From the NCBI GenBank assembly GCA_002690445.1, contig NZER01000109.1, positions 1 through 14,867 of the forward strand: a stretch of 14,867 nucleotides of DNA, written 5' to 3'. This document shows, piece after piece, positions 6,708 through 14,827 of the stretch; within the stretch, counting starts at the first letter, position 1; the number at the start of each line of letters is the position of its first letter. Origin of the DNA: Candidatus Pacearchaeota archaeon (GTDB lineage Archaea; Nanoarchaeota; Nanoarchaeia; Pacearchaeales; GW2011-AR1). The notes beneath the pieces are model-generated. The model did not search any database. It was given only the letters and a program-made list of their open reading frames with translations, and was not told the origin of the DNA. Made by a program: the position numbers and the translations under genes.

Positions 6708-9338
6708 CTATAAATCTCCCCAAGTTGTGCCACCTGTTTTGTCGTGAACTGCAACCCCAATCACCTCATGCCGATGTTCTAAACCACTTTCACCCTTGCG
6801 TAGTGCTTCGTGAATTGCAGGAAGTATTTGATTTTCCGTAAATTCATCTGTAAGGACATTGCCTTGAATATTTAGGTTGATATGAGTCACTGAGCCTCCC
6901 GAAGGACCAAATTTATTTTCCCCCTCTAAAGGCGTAATTGAAACTTGCTCCGCTTTATTACCTTCTCCAGCCATGATCATTGTCGGTTTATCGACAACCT
7001 CATTCATACCAAATTGAGCAAATTTGAAATCTCCGATTGATTTGCTGATTCGCATAACATTAGCCAATCCTGTCATTACTATAGTCGCTGCTAATGGTAT
7101 TCCGGCAACTGGTCCAGCTCCAACTGGAGGAGGAGCAAGTGCAGCTGTAGCACCAGCCCATGTATTAATAATAGCGGCAGTTTGTTGCATCCTTGCCGCA
7201 ATTTTTGCACCTCCAGCAAATTGTTGTATAAGACTTGCTCCTGCATTTAACAGGGCAGCATTTTGTTGTAATTCTAGCTTTAACTCTTCTGCCTTTATTG
7301 CTTTATTTAATTTAATTTTCGCAGCATCATATTTATTAATTACTGTCTGCTTTAATTTACCTTTTTGGTTTTCTGTAATTTCTAATTTTTTAATTTCTTC
7401 TAAATATGCTGTTTCTTCTGCTTGTAGTTTTACTAATCTATGATCTTCATCTTTTAATAACATTTCTTCATTAAATAAATCCATCATCTCTTTTGCTATT
7501 TCCATCTGTTCAGGGGTTGGTACACCCGAAACATCAGCTCCACCTTCTTCTTGGGATAAAATAGCTTTTTTGGCAATAAGAGCATCTATTTCCTTTTGTA
7601 TCTGATCAGCGTTCATTTGAGCAATATCGCCTAAAACTCTATATTCTGCCTGTAATGTTTCCTGGGATGCTCTCCAATCTTCTTCTGATTGAATATTAGA
7701 TCCTATTGTCCCATGTAATTTTTCTTGTTGTACTATCCAATCTTCTAAGGCCATTGTACTCTGTCCAGTTACAGAAACAAACATTTCTTGTGTATTTACA
7801 TAGGCATCATATTGATTTAGTAAATTTTTGGTGGCAGTATCATCTTTGGCCTGGTTTTTTAAATAATCAGCATAGCTCCCATTTAATTCATCTATGGCAT
7901 CTTGATTTTCTTTTAATTCATCTGTATATGACTTTTGATCTACTCTTAGCAGTGCCAATTCAGTTTGCATTTCTTTCAACTTCATTTTTTCTAATCTATT
8001 ATTGAATGTTTTAAATGCTACATCTGCCCTTTCCATTGCTCCAGCAGATAAATGTATATTTCCTGCTGCCTCTTTAAAAATATCAGATGCCATTAGCAGT
8101 CTTGCTGTTAATATACCGATACCTACAGCGATTGCACCTATTCCTGTAGACATTAATGCAGATGTAAATGCCACCGTTCCTGCTGTTGCTATCGCAGTGG
8201 CTGTCGCATAAACCCCATAAGCAGTGGCTGCCACCCCAATCGCAACTGCATAACTTTTTATAGTTTCTGCATCTATCGTTCCAATTAATTCAGTCATGGC
8301 ATCCACCATATCTTTTAATGGGCCTTTGACGAGATCATAAATTTCGATTCCCAGACCCTCCATAGCACTATTCATTATGGTCATTCTACCTTCGAGGGTG
8401 TCAAGCTGAATATCTGCCATTCTCTGTGCAGAGCCACCTGCATTTCTTAGAGATTCAGCTAATTTATCTACATCATTAGATCCATCTAATAATACACCAA
8501 AGGCAGTTACAGCCCTTTTATCTGTAAGCTCTAACATTTCGGTCAGGTCTACGCCTTCATCTTTTAATTTATTTAGAGCAGGTATTAATTCTTCTACACT
8601 ATTTACAGAGCCACCTAATCTCTTTGACAGAGTTGAATTAGTATTGGCTAATTTTAAAAATATTGACCTTAAGGCTGTTCCTGCCATAGAACCATGAAGT
8701 CCAGCATTAGCTAATTGACCTAATATAGCAGTCGTTCCTTCAATACTAAATCCAGCCATTTTTGCAACTGGGGCTACGAACTTCATTGAATCTGAAAACT
8801 TTGCCATATCTAAAGCGGATGAACTAAATGATTTAGCCATTACATCAGTAACCCTACCTGTTTCACTAGCATCAAGTCCAAATCCTCTAAGTGTTGCACC
8901 TCCAACTTCTGCTGATGTTGCTAGATCAGATCCAGTTGCAGCGGCTAATGCTAGAGTACCTTTAGTAACTTTATTAATTTCAGTCGATGTGAATCCCAAT
9001 TTTGCAAATTCTGTCTGTAATCCTGCCACTTCACTTGCTGTAAATGCAGTTGTGGCCCCCAATTTTTTAGCATTTGCTTCTAAGGCTTTAAATTCAAGAT
9101 TTGTAGCACCAGATACGGCTTTGACATTTGCCATTGATTGTTCAAATTGTTTTCCTACGCTAATTGCCTTACCGAGAGCATACATTGCCGCTGTGGCTCC
9201 AGCGATTCCAACGGCCATAGCAGCAAAACTTTTAGTAGCACCCTTAGTAGATTTATCAAGCTGATTTAATTGGCCTTTTGTTAGACTAACGCCTTTTGTT
9301 TTTAGTTCTATTACTAACTGTTCTTTACTTATTGCCAT
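6708..9338 (-). CDS. Tail tape-measure protein
   Basis: This 876-residue protein sets tail length and is threaded through the tail tube. The ATG overlaps the upstream ORF by 14 bases and has AAAAAGG six bases before it. Residues about 62-335 match the TP901-type tape-measure core: 'FEQSMANVKAVSGAT', 'LGATTAFTASEVAGLQTEFAKLGF', 'GLHGSMAGTALRSIFLKL' and 'TLEGRMTIMNSAMEGLG'. Residues 363-416 are a long hydrophobic Ala/Gly/Val stretch, typical of the segment that can enter the host membrane. Residues about 435-700 are rich in charged heptads and look coiled-coil. A second Ala/Gly-rich hydrophobic region lies at about 705-775, including 'ALAPPPVGAGPVAGIP'. At roughly 0.15 nm per residue the tail would be near 130 nm. 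No lysozyme or peptidase domain is seen. Confidence 0.95.
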   Translation of the reverse strand: MAISKEQLVIELKTKGVSLTKGQLNQLDKSTKGATKSFAAMAVGIAGATAAMYALGKAISVGKQFEQSMANVKAVSGATNLEFKALEANAKKLGATTAFTASEVAGLQTEFAKLGFTSTEINKVTKGTLALAAATGSDLATSAEVGGATLRGFGLDASETGRVTDVMAKSFSSSALDMAKFSDSMKFVAPVAKMAGFSIEGTTAILGQLANAGLHGSMAGTALRSIFLKLANTNSTLSKRLGGSVNSVEELIPALNKLKDEGVDLTEMLELTDKRAVTAFGVLLDGSNDVDKLAESLRNAGGSAQRMADIQLDTLEGRMTIMNSAMEGLGIEIYDLVKGPLKDMVDAMTELIGTIDAETIKSYAVAIGVAATAYGVYATATAIATAGTVAFTSALMSTGIGAIAVGIGILTARLLMASDIFKEAAGNIHLSAGAMERADVAFKTFNNRLEKMKLKEMQTELALLRVDQKSYTDELKENQDAIDELNGSYADYLKNQAKDDTATKNLLNQYDAYVNTQEMFVSVTGQSTMALEDWIVQQEKLHGTIGSNIQSEEDWRASQETLQAEYRVLGDIAQMNADQIQKEIDALIAKKAILSQEEGGADVSGVPTPEQMEIAKEMMDLFNEEMLLKDEDHRLVKLQAEETAYLEEIKKLEITENQKGKLKQTVINKYDAAKIKLNKAIKAEELKLELQQNAALLNAGASLIQQFAGGAKIAARMQQTAAIINTWAGATAALAPPPVGAGPVAGIPLAATIVMTGLANVMRISKSIGDFKFAQFGMNEVVDKPTMIMAGEGNKAEQVSITPLEGENKFGPSGGSVTHINLNIQGNVLTDEFTENQILPAIHEALRKGESGLEHRHEVIGVAVHDKTGGTTWGDL

Positions 9339-9798
9339 CTTTAGCCTTTTTCCTGAGGTTATTATCTCTTATCATCATTGCGTGTCTAATAATATAGTGT
9401 TTCTGGATCCAAATATGAGGTATATCGCCATAACTACCTGAATATGGAGGTGTACCTGTGTCTGTTGAATAAGTATATCGTGAGATGTCTTTTTGGGCTT
9501 TTTCATCTATTATCTTGTTTTTGCATACAAAAAAAGGTAGTTGCTCCCAAATATTTGTTAAAGTCGAGAATGAACTACCTTTTTTCTGATGTTCTTCGGA
9601 TTCTTGGCAGAGGAGATCTATATAACCCCGAACATCATCTAAATTATTAAATTTTATTTTCTTTCTTCTATCATCGGATAAAATACTATTAATTTCATAA
9701 GGAAATTCATGCCAGTGACAGTTATAGCCCCCACAACTCTGATCAATTAATACATTTAATCCTAGCTGGAGGGCTTCTTGGGGTTTATAATTTGACAT
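9325..9798 (-). CDS. Tail assembly chaperone, -1 frameshift extension (GT-like)
   Basis: This 157-codon ORF overlaps the end of the 104-residue gene by 37 bases and lies in its -1 frame. Its own ATG at 9798 has an AGGA directly touching it, too close to act as a ribosome site. It is therefore probably translated by frameshifting at AAACCCC (9780-9786). That would give a 250-residue product: 99 residues of the first protein followed by 'QEALQLGLN...'. The body has 'LDDVRGYIDLLCQESEEH' and ends with 'GSYGDIPHIWIQKHYIIRHAMMIRDNNLRKK', which I recall from the protein upstream of tape measures in marine phages. By analogy with lambda G/GT, the short and extended forms would coat the tape measure during tail assembly. 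Independent translation cannot be excluded. Confidence 0.75.
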   Translation of the reverse strand: MSNYKPQEALQLGLNVLIDQSCGGYNCHWHEFPYEINSILSDDRRKKIKFNNLDDVRGYIDLLCQESEEHQKKGSSFSTLTNIWEQLPFFVCKNKIIDEKAQKDISRYTYSTDTGTPPYSGSYGDIPHIWIQKHYIIRHAMMIRDNNLRKKAKDGNK

Positions 9799-10076
9799 TC
9801 CTGAATTAATACCACAAGTTCCAATCTCTCATCGTCTGTTAATTGTCTTAATACACTATCAGGAGGTGCTACACCGTTTGGTTTCCAGTCATCAAACTCA
9901 CCTCCGCCAATACCGCATCTAAGCCATGCTAAATTAGCCTTGTTTGTATTGCGAATCGTTCTTTCTTGATCACCGATAAAATAGATTTCAGGAATATCTT
10001 TAAGATCAGCAATTTGATCTTCAGTAAGTTCCTTTATCACTACTTTTCTGCCTGATTTTAGCTTCTTATCAAACAT
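9762..10076 (-). CDS. Tail assembly chaperone, short form (G-like)
   Basis: This 104-residue acidic protein is encoded between the tail tube gene and the tape measure, where tail assembly chaperones are found in long-tailed phages. The ATG has GGGAG seven bases upstream in an 18-base gap after the tube gene. Residues 1-60 contain 'GRKVVIKELTEDQIADLKDIPEIYF', resembling the small alpha/beta proteins of this class. The C-terminus 'LVVLIQECQIINPKKPSS' overlaps the -1 ORF and contains the slippery heptamer at residues 97-99. The assignment rests on position, size and overlap rather than on a strong motif. It would act in the cytoplasm of the infected cell and be absent from the finished virion. 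Confidence 0.72.
   Translation of the reverse strand: MFDKKLKSGRKVVIKELTEDQIADLKDIPEIYFIGDQERTIRNTNKANLAWLRCGIGGGEFDDWKPNGVAPPDSVLRQLTDDERLELVVLIQECQIINPKKPSS
9780..9786 (-). promoter_or_regulatory. Probable -1 ribosomal frameshift site AAACCCC
   Basis: In the frame of the 104-residue gene the codons read ATA AAC CCC, giving A-AAC-CCC, an exact X-XXY-YYZ heptamer. Slipping back one base re-pairs on AAA and CCC, and the next codon is CAA, entering the overlapping ORF. The 0-frame stop (TAG) lies 15 bases downstream. A possible stem pairs AGCCCTC (9769-9775) with GGGGGCT (9726-9732), four bases after the heptamer, with a 36-base loop. C in the Y positions is unusual compared with the A or U seen in classical sites. 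Confidence 0.6.
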
Positions 10077-10094
10077 TTATACTCTCCCTTTTTA

Positions 10095-11120
10095 TTAAGT
10101 TATTTTAAGTACAGCAAGATCACCTGTACCGGCTGTGCCTGATGTAGCTACAAAATCTACAGTCTGAAATGCTCCCTCTTCTGCCATATCATAAGATATA
10201 TTAGAAACATTTACAGCAGCTAATGCAAAATGTAGACTTGCTGTGTTTCCAAGACCTATGACCGCAGTTGCATTAGCCTTCCAAAATGTATCGTCATTTA
10301 TTTGTTGTAAGCTATCTGATTTCATTGTTATAGAGCCTGTAATACCAAAATTACCACTTCTGACATAGCCATCGGTTTCTCCTTCAGCACCTTGATAACC
10401 TATTCTGTTTGCTGGATTAGATAGAGTTAATGAGAATGATTTAACTACAGCAGCATCACCTCCAAAGGTAGATGTAGTGCAATCAAATAACCCTTTGGCA
10501 TAGTCAGATGCAGATGTATCTGCTGTGACTCCATTTGATTCTATAGTTGGCTTATATCCAGACATAAATTGCCCTGAAGCTCTCAAGGCACCGCCATCCG
10601 TTCCAGCATCCATCGACAAGGTGAGTTCTTGAAGTATTGCACTGTGCATATAATGATCTCTTGTTGTCAGTGGATTTTGTATAATTATAAAAGCACATTT
10701 ATCTTCATCACTGTCATTTCCATGCTCATAATTAGCAGGGGCTATTGTTCCATCGTATGTTATGGAGGTGGTAATTGTATCGCCATGTAAAGGGTGCATT
10801 AAATGTAATAAATTTTGAATCCCTTTTTCATTATCTACGAGCCAATTAAAATCCCAAGTCCACACACCTGAACCATAATGATTTATAATATCTAATGATC
10901 TTATTGTCCGAGTACCTGCTCTTGCTATTTCAGCCCTTTGATATGAGGCTGAATAATCAAACATATTAACAGGAGAATCTACTCGCATTAATACCTTGCT
11001 ACCCGAAACAGCATTAGCATCCTGGGTATCTGCTCCAACAGCTCCTAATGATGATCCTGTGTTGTTATCTGCAATTCCTACAATTACGCTAAATTCTCTA
11101 CCCGAAAAAGCCTTTGCCAT
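10095..11120 (-). CDS. Major tail tube protein
   Basis: This 341-residue protein polymerises as rings to form the tail tube. The ATG has AAAGGAG seven bases upstream, the best ribosome site in the tail portion and consistent with high expression. The start lies two bases after the preceding stop. The sequence is beta-rich with few Cys. It includes 'VDSPVNMFDYSASYQRAEIARAGTRT' early, split by 'WTWDFNWLVDNEKG'. Later come 'LTLSMDAGTDGGALRASGQFMSGYKP' and 'FSLTLSNPANRIGYQG', the alternating-strand pattern typical of siphovirus tube proteins. The C-terminus 'FQTVDFVATSGTAG' fits a final tube strand. Position directly before the chaperone pair and tape measure agrees. A capsid protein is unlikely given the neighbours. 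Confidence 0.85.
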   Translation of the reverse strand: MAKAFSGREFSVIVGIADNNTGSSLGAVGADTQDANAVSGSKVLMRVDSPVNMFDYSASYQRAEIARAGTRTIRSLDIINHYGSGVWTWDFNWLVDNEKGIQNLLHLMHPLHGDTITTSITYDGTIAPANYEHGNDSDEDKCAFIIIQNPLTTRDHYMHSAILQELTLSMDAGTDGGALRASGQFMSGYKPTIESNGVTADTSASDYAKGLFDCTTSTFGGDAAVVKSFSLTLSNPANRIGYQGAEGETDGYVRSGNFGITGSITMKSDSLQQINDDTFWKANATAVIGLGNTASLHFALAAVNVSNISYDMAEEGAFQTVDFVATSGTAGTGDLAVLKIT

Positions 11121-11122
11121 AA

Positions 11123-11329
11123 CTATTCTCCTTTATTTATTAAATTATTCGCAATCAAATGTTGCATTTCTGCATCAGGGGCATCTTTTAGATCTACCGA
11201 CTCCCCTTTTAATAATTTTTCATGTTGTTCTTTTTTTAAACCGCCTTCATTAGTCCTAAATGTTTTATATTCAGCAGTTGCCTTATATTTATTATTTGCT
11301 TTAGGTGTATTTTCTTTTTTTTCAGCCAT
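11123..11329 (-). CDS. Small charged protein before the tail tube gene, function unknown
   Basis: This 68-residue protein has an ATG with AGGGGAT about six bases upstream. Its last codons (AAA GGA GAA TAG) supply the AAAGGAG ribosome site of the tail tube gene. The N-terminal third is Lys/Glu/Asn-rich and probably disordered (AEKKENTPKANNKYKATAEY). The rest, 'LLKGESVDLKDAPDAEMQHLIANNLI', could form a small folded unit. I do not recognise a family. It may be a minor head-tail joining or tail component; the position between the tail-completion and tube genes is the only clue. The good ribosome site and tight packing make it a likely real gene. Confidence 0.65.
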   Translation of the reverse strand: MAEKKENTPKANNKYKATAEYKTFRTNEGGLKKEQHEKLLKGESVDLKDAPDAEMQHLIANNLINKGE

Positions 11330-11344
11330 GTTTATCCCCTTAAT

Positions 11345-11833
11345 TTATGGATTTTCCCTTATTAATTTACAATTAAATATGAATTTTGCAACATTTAACC
11401 CTTCTATTTCTTCTTCACCTTCTTCAAATTCATTGATTGTAAACTCTTCACAAATCCCATCTATCCAATTATGAGTCACTGAACTTGTATTACTGCCAGA
11501 GCCACCTGACAGCGTTGTAGATTTCGCTTGAGCATTTGCAAATAGTAATTGATATATTCTCTCAATGTCATTATAAAATTGTTTAAAATATGCTTCACCT
11601 GGATTCTTTTCAATCTCATATAAAGATATTTCAACATTATATTGCTTTTGCCAGGCAGATGTAAAATATTCATTTGTTTCTGTACTATTTCCCCATATTC
11701 TGATTGAGAACGGATCCTGATGTAATATTGATGGTGCAATATATATTTTTCCATAAGCATATTCTGCAATAAACAAATCCCTGAGAGGATCCATGACAAA
11801 ATCATAAAATACATTCTCATAAGTTACTGCCAT
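11345..11833 (-). CDS. Probable tail completion / terminator protein
   Basis: This 162-residue protein starts at an ATG overlapping the connector gene's TAA by one base (TAATG). Only a weak AGAAG precedes it, so coupling is likely. The sequence is mixed alpha/beta with 'FIAEYAYGKIYIAPSIL', a Trp/Tyr-rich middle, a Ser/Gly linker (TLSGGSGSNTSS) near residue 110 and an acidic run (EFEEGEEEIEG) near residue 140, ending with a strand 'AKFIFNCKLIRENP'. Size, fold type and place between the connector and tail tube genes match tail terminator or tail-completion proteins of siphoviruses, but no diagnostic motif is visible. The role is inferred from synteny; a neck protein is the main alternative. Confidence 0.6.
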   Translation of the reverse strand: MAVTYENVFYDFVMDPLRDLFIAEYAYGKIYIAPSILHQDPFSIRIWGNSTETNEYFTSAWQKQYNVEISLYEIEKNPGEAYFKQFYNDIERIYQLLFANAQAKSTTLSGGSGSNTSSVTHNWIDGICEEFTINEFEEGEEEIEGLNVAKFIFNCKLIRENP

Positions 11834-13074
11834 TATCTTCTAGTCATCCTAATAGATCCGACTGATGAAACGCTTGTATTTATAGAGGCAGAATGAACTT
11901 CAATTTCATACTCATCATTTGTTGTAGTTATGGCTGTTATAACATCGTCCCCAGACCATCTCATATAAAGCCCTGAAATAATCATATCATAATCACCTGT
12001 TATTTTTTCCGATGTCACAACCTGATCTGTTTTTAATTTTTCATTATCTTTGATATATACAGAATATGTGGAAGTTCCTATAATTCCACCACTATCTACA
12101 ACTACCTTAATATTATCATACCCATATAGGTTGTAATTCCCTTTTAATTCAACTGGTCTAAGGTCACTACTAGAATTTACTGAAACCTCTCGTATGACCC
12201 CTCTAGAGCTGTCAGATGATATTCCAGTAGGTAATACTATAGATCCAGCCTTTAAGCCATCAAGAATTTCATCTAATTCGTCTTGAAATGGTGTGATTAC
12301 TTCATTAGTTGGATCATGGGCCTTTAAAAGTAAGATAACAGTCTGTAAAGCTGTAGCATGAACGATAATTTCTGGATAATTACCTTCTCTGTCTTTTAAT
12401 ACTTCCCTAGATAATCTATTATCCAGACGAGATTCCATCAATCTTGATGCTTTTCTTCTAAATCTCTGTCTGATTGTGGACCAATCATCACCTGCTTCAA
12501 TAATATGCTGATTTATATCAACATCTGATATTAAAATTAAAGTATCAAGATCACTATCATATAGAAATGAAGGAGCATCACTATTAGAGGCAGCATCTTG
12601 TACTTCAAGACTAGCATCGATAATAGAATAAATTTTAGCATCATCATAATGAAAAACAGGAGAAGATCCAAAGAAACCCCTATCGCTTAAAACAAATGTA
12701 TCACTATCAGTTATTGTAATAATTCTCATATACTCATCATCTATTTTAATTATATCAGTAGTAGCTAATGGCGTTGTTCCTCCTACAACTGTATGATCTA
12801 TTGCCTCCGTTTGTGCCGCTGTTATAGATCCGTCTAAGGCAGATACATTAGTTGTTGAATAAGTAATTTTATTCATCTTTGCCCCATTAAAGAATAGTTC
12901 TGTCACTAACCCTGAACCATTTAAGTAATAAAGGTCTAAAGTGGAATCATAAGCATTTGCTGAATCTGCCTGGAAGTTATAGAGCCTACGCTTCAGGTCA
13001 TATTCCGAGATATGTGGATAAATATCTTGTAAATCTCTATTTGTACAGTATTCTATGGTTGAAGTGACTGCCAT
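11833..13074 (-). CDS. Probable head-tail connector protein with inserted domain
   Basis: This 413-residue protein has an ATG sharing one base with the micro-ORF stop and a perfect AGGAGG five bases upstream. Residues 9-30 (YCTNRDLQDIYPHISEYDLKR) resemble the start of head-tail adaptor proteins such as the DUF1320 type. Residues about 185-275 are helical ('IRQRFRRKASRLMESRLDNRL', 'IIVHATALQTVILLLKA'), again like connectors. Between them, residues about 60-150 look like an inserted beta domain with 'TDIIKIDDEYMRII' and 'LSDRGFFGSSPVFHYDDA'. Residues about 290-413 are a beta-rich C-terminal extension. The protein is therefore about three times the usual connector length. Function is inferred from the flanking halves and from position between head and tail genes. 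Confidence 0.6.
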   Translation of the reverse strand: MAVTSTIEYCTNRDLQDIYPHISEYDLKRRLYNFQADSANAYDSTLDLYYLNGSGLVTELFFNGAKMNKITYSTTNVSALDGSITAAQTEAIDHTVVGGTTPLATTDIIKIDDEYMRIITITDSDTFVLSDRGFFGSSPVFHYDDAKIYSIIDASLEVQDAASNSDAPSFLYDSDLDTLILISDVDINQHIIEAGDDWSTIRQRFRRKASRLMESRLDNRLSREVLKDREGNYPEIIVHATALQTVILLLKAHDPTNEVITPFQDELDEILDGLKAGSIVLPTGISSDSSRGVIREVSVNSSSDLRPVELKGNYNLYGYDNIKVVVDSGGIIGTSTYSVYIKDNEKLKTDQVVTSEKITGDYDMIISGLYMRWSGDDVITAITTTNDEYEIEVHSASINTSVSSVGSIRMTRR

Positions 13075-13139
13075 TAATACCTCCTGCGTTTAGGTTTAAT
13101 CTTTTTAGGCATTTTCTTTTTATATTTAGATTTTGGCAT
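13074..13139 (-). CDS. Basic 21-residue micro-ORF
   Basis: The ATG at 13139 overlaps the preceding TAA by one base, and its TAA overlaps the next ATG by one base, so it exactly fills the space between two genes. AAGGTG lies five bases before the start. The peptide begins MPKSKYKKKMPKK and ends KRRRY, with 9 Lys and 3 Arg in 21 residues and no acidic residue. The Arg19-Arg20 codons AGG AGG form the Shine-Dalgarno of the connector gene. It could bind nucleic acid or the acidic interior of the head, or serve only to couple translation. No family is recognised. Confidence 0.6.
   Translation of the reverse strand: MPKSKYKKKMPKKIKPKRRRY
13080..13085 (-). promoter_or_regulatory. Perfect Shine-Dalgarno AGGAGG for the connector gene
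   Basis: AGGAGG lies five bases before the connector ATG and inside the final codons of the 21-residue ORF. It fixes the connector start at 13074 and is the strongest ribosome site seen in the window. Confidence 0.8.
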
Positions 13140-14827
13140 TAAAACACCTTAACATTAACTTTGCCAGTTATATTGTTATTAATCACATTCGCATGAATTG
13201 CTGTAATGGTGCTTGTGTCCTCTTTGGCTGTGTCTAATTTACCTGCAAATGGTGTATCATGGGCCAATGAGATTTCAAATTCAGAATTTGGCAAAGATGA
13301 TATGGTCATATCGAAGGCCCCACTCTCATAGTTTATCCGACCAACCGATGCTCCTCCATATATCAAAGAACCAAAGCCATTATCATAACACATTCCAGCC
13401 ATATTAGGGGTTTTGGCATAGGTAATTGGATCATATATGCTTACAGGAGATATAATAGGTTTTACGGGTGCTATTGAATTATTAATATCGGGAAATATCC
13501 CAGCCGCACCAGTTAATACATTAGTTCCACCAGCCCCATCCTCAATAAGAATTTTACTTCCATTGGTTCCATCATGGGGTGATAAATGTGAATTACTTGT
13601 AAACCTTAGGACACCCCCAACAATAGAAACTGTACAGCTATATCCGAACAGTGCATTTCCCACTGTTCTAGTGGCAGTCAATATTGCCTCATTTAGCTTA
13701 TTGATAATTCCACTCACACCCCCGAAGGTGGTATTATCTGAATCAACCGTAAAGCTAATTGTAGTTGCACTAGAATCGTCACACGTTAAATTTAGAGAAT
13801 ACTCTTGACCAGCTGTAAGTTTACTGTCAGTCGAAGATGTAATAGGAATATTAGATCCGCCTGTTCCACCTGCTACACCAGTTCCACCCATAGGAATATC
13901 CATATAAGCAGATGAGTAGAAACGAAAACAGACCGAACCTGGTACTAGGCCAAAGGTTTCATCTTCTGCTTCACCATTTTTTCGCCCATATCCAAAGAAA
14001 TTAGAACTTTTATAACGTCCCATTCCGTCTAGCATATTAAGCTGTGAATTACCCTGTAATGCTCTATCATAATCATAATATTCATTATAACAATGAAAGA
14101 ATATATCAGGCGTTCCTGCTACTGATTCAGGTGCTGAACCAAATAAACCTCTTTCTACTCTAATTTGAATGTCAGCTAAACTTGAACCTGTAGGATCATC
14201 TGAGTAAGTTCCAAGAACACGCATAATATCATCTGAAACTCTAATAATATCATTTACTCTAAAAAAATTAACACTTGCGGCTGAATCTAGGCCAATAGTT
14301 GTTGGTGTAGTTGTGTTACTTAAATCATTAGTATCCACATTTGCCAATGAATCAGATTTTAAGGTTCCAAAAGCTGTTCCATCTCCAAGATTAGTTGTAT
14401 AAGCAACTACAGTTCCATCAAGAGCATGAAGTTGGTTTGCTGTTGGAATAATTCCCCTTGTTGGAGGTGTCATAGTTTCACCTGGCATTAACATTGTCTG
14501 AAGAGTATGACGACCTACATCTGTATCTTCATCACTATAACCTTCATATTCTGATAACACTATAATAGGAACAATTCCCGTATTAACAACCTCTATTGCA
14601 GTCGGAATAGCAGTCTTGACAGCAGCAGGATCATCTGTTTGTGATATTGATATAATTTGATTTGAGTTTGCTCCTGATGCTACATAACTAACATCTTTGG
14701 TGACTTCTTGTATTGGTTTTGCAATAGCACCATTTGGCATCCTTGTCCTCCCTGTTCCTGCAAAAGTTCCTGGTGGTGTCCCTGGAGGAGTTCCACCATA
14801 ACCACCATTTGTTGATCCACCTGGCAT
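13139..14827 (-). CDS. Head/neck structural protein (decoration- or fibre-like)
   Basis: This 562-residue protein has an ATG with AAAGGAG eight bases upstream. The N-terminal 29 residues are a flexible Gly/Pro/Thr segment (GGTPPGTPPGTFAGTG). Residues about 75-125 contain 'VVNTGIVPIIVLSEYEGY' and 'HTLQTMLMPGETMTPPTRG', which I recall from structural proteins near marine phage capsid genes. Residues about 187-233 carry 'VNDIIRVSDDIMRV' and 'VERGLFGSAP', similar to the connector insert. Residues about 338-410 ('ISFTVDSDNTTFGGVSGIINKLNEA', 'VGGVLRFTSNSHL') form a beta/alpha unit. The C-terminus includes 'GRINYESGAFDMTISSLPNSEFEISLAH', a motif common in virion beta-sandwich domains. There is no catalytic motif. 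A virion location is well supported; whether it decorates the capsid, forms a head fibre or joins the neck is undecided. Confidence 0.65.
   Translation of the reverse strand: MPGGSTNGGYGGTPPGTPPGTFAGTGRTRMPNGAIAKPIQEVTKDVSYVASGANSNQIISISQTDDPAAVKTAIPTAIEVVNTGIVPIIVLSEYEGYSDEDTDVGRHTLQTMLMPGETMTPPTRGIIPTANQLHALDGTVVAYTTNLGDGTAFGTLKSDSLANVDTNDLSNTTTPTTIGLDSAASVNFFRVNDIIRVSDDIMRVLGTYSDDPTGSSLADIQIRVERGLFGSAPESVAGTPDIFFHCYNEYYDYDRALQGNSQLNMLDGMGRYKSSNFFGYGRKNGEAEDETFGLVPGSVCFRFYSSAYMDIPMGGTGVAGGTGGSNIPITSSTDSKLTAGQEYSLNLTCDDSSATTISFTVDSDNTTFGGVSGIINKLNEAILTATRTVGNALFGYSCTVSIVGGVLRFTSNSHLSPHDGTNGSKILIEDGAGGTNVLTGAAGIFPDINNSIAPVKPIISPVSIYDPITYAKTPNMAGMCYDNGFGSLIYGGASVGRINYESGAFDMTISSLPNSEFEISLAHDTPFAGKLDTAKEDTSTITAIHANVINNNITGKVNVKVF

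Noticed and set aside
7024..7443. 139-codon plus-strand ORF opposite the tape measure
   Set aside because: It is antisense to an Ala/Gly-rich and coiled-coil coding region, which commonly leaves open antisense frames. No plus-strand gene organisation supports it.
8989..9264. 91-codon plus-strand Ala/Val-rich ORF
   Set aside because: It is the antisense shadow of the tape-measure N-terminal domain.
9726..9775. Strong pseudoknot downstream of the frameshift site
   Set aside because: Only a seven-pair stem (one G-U) with a 36-base loop can be drawn, so it is mentioned but not annotated as a structure.
11476..11820. 114-codon alternate-frame ORF inside the probable tail-completion gene
   Set aside because: It is fully nested in a better-supported gene with TAATG coupling and shows no recognisable motif.
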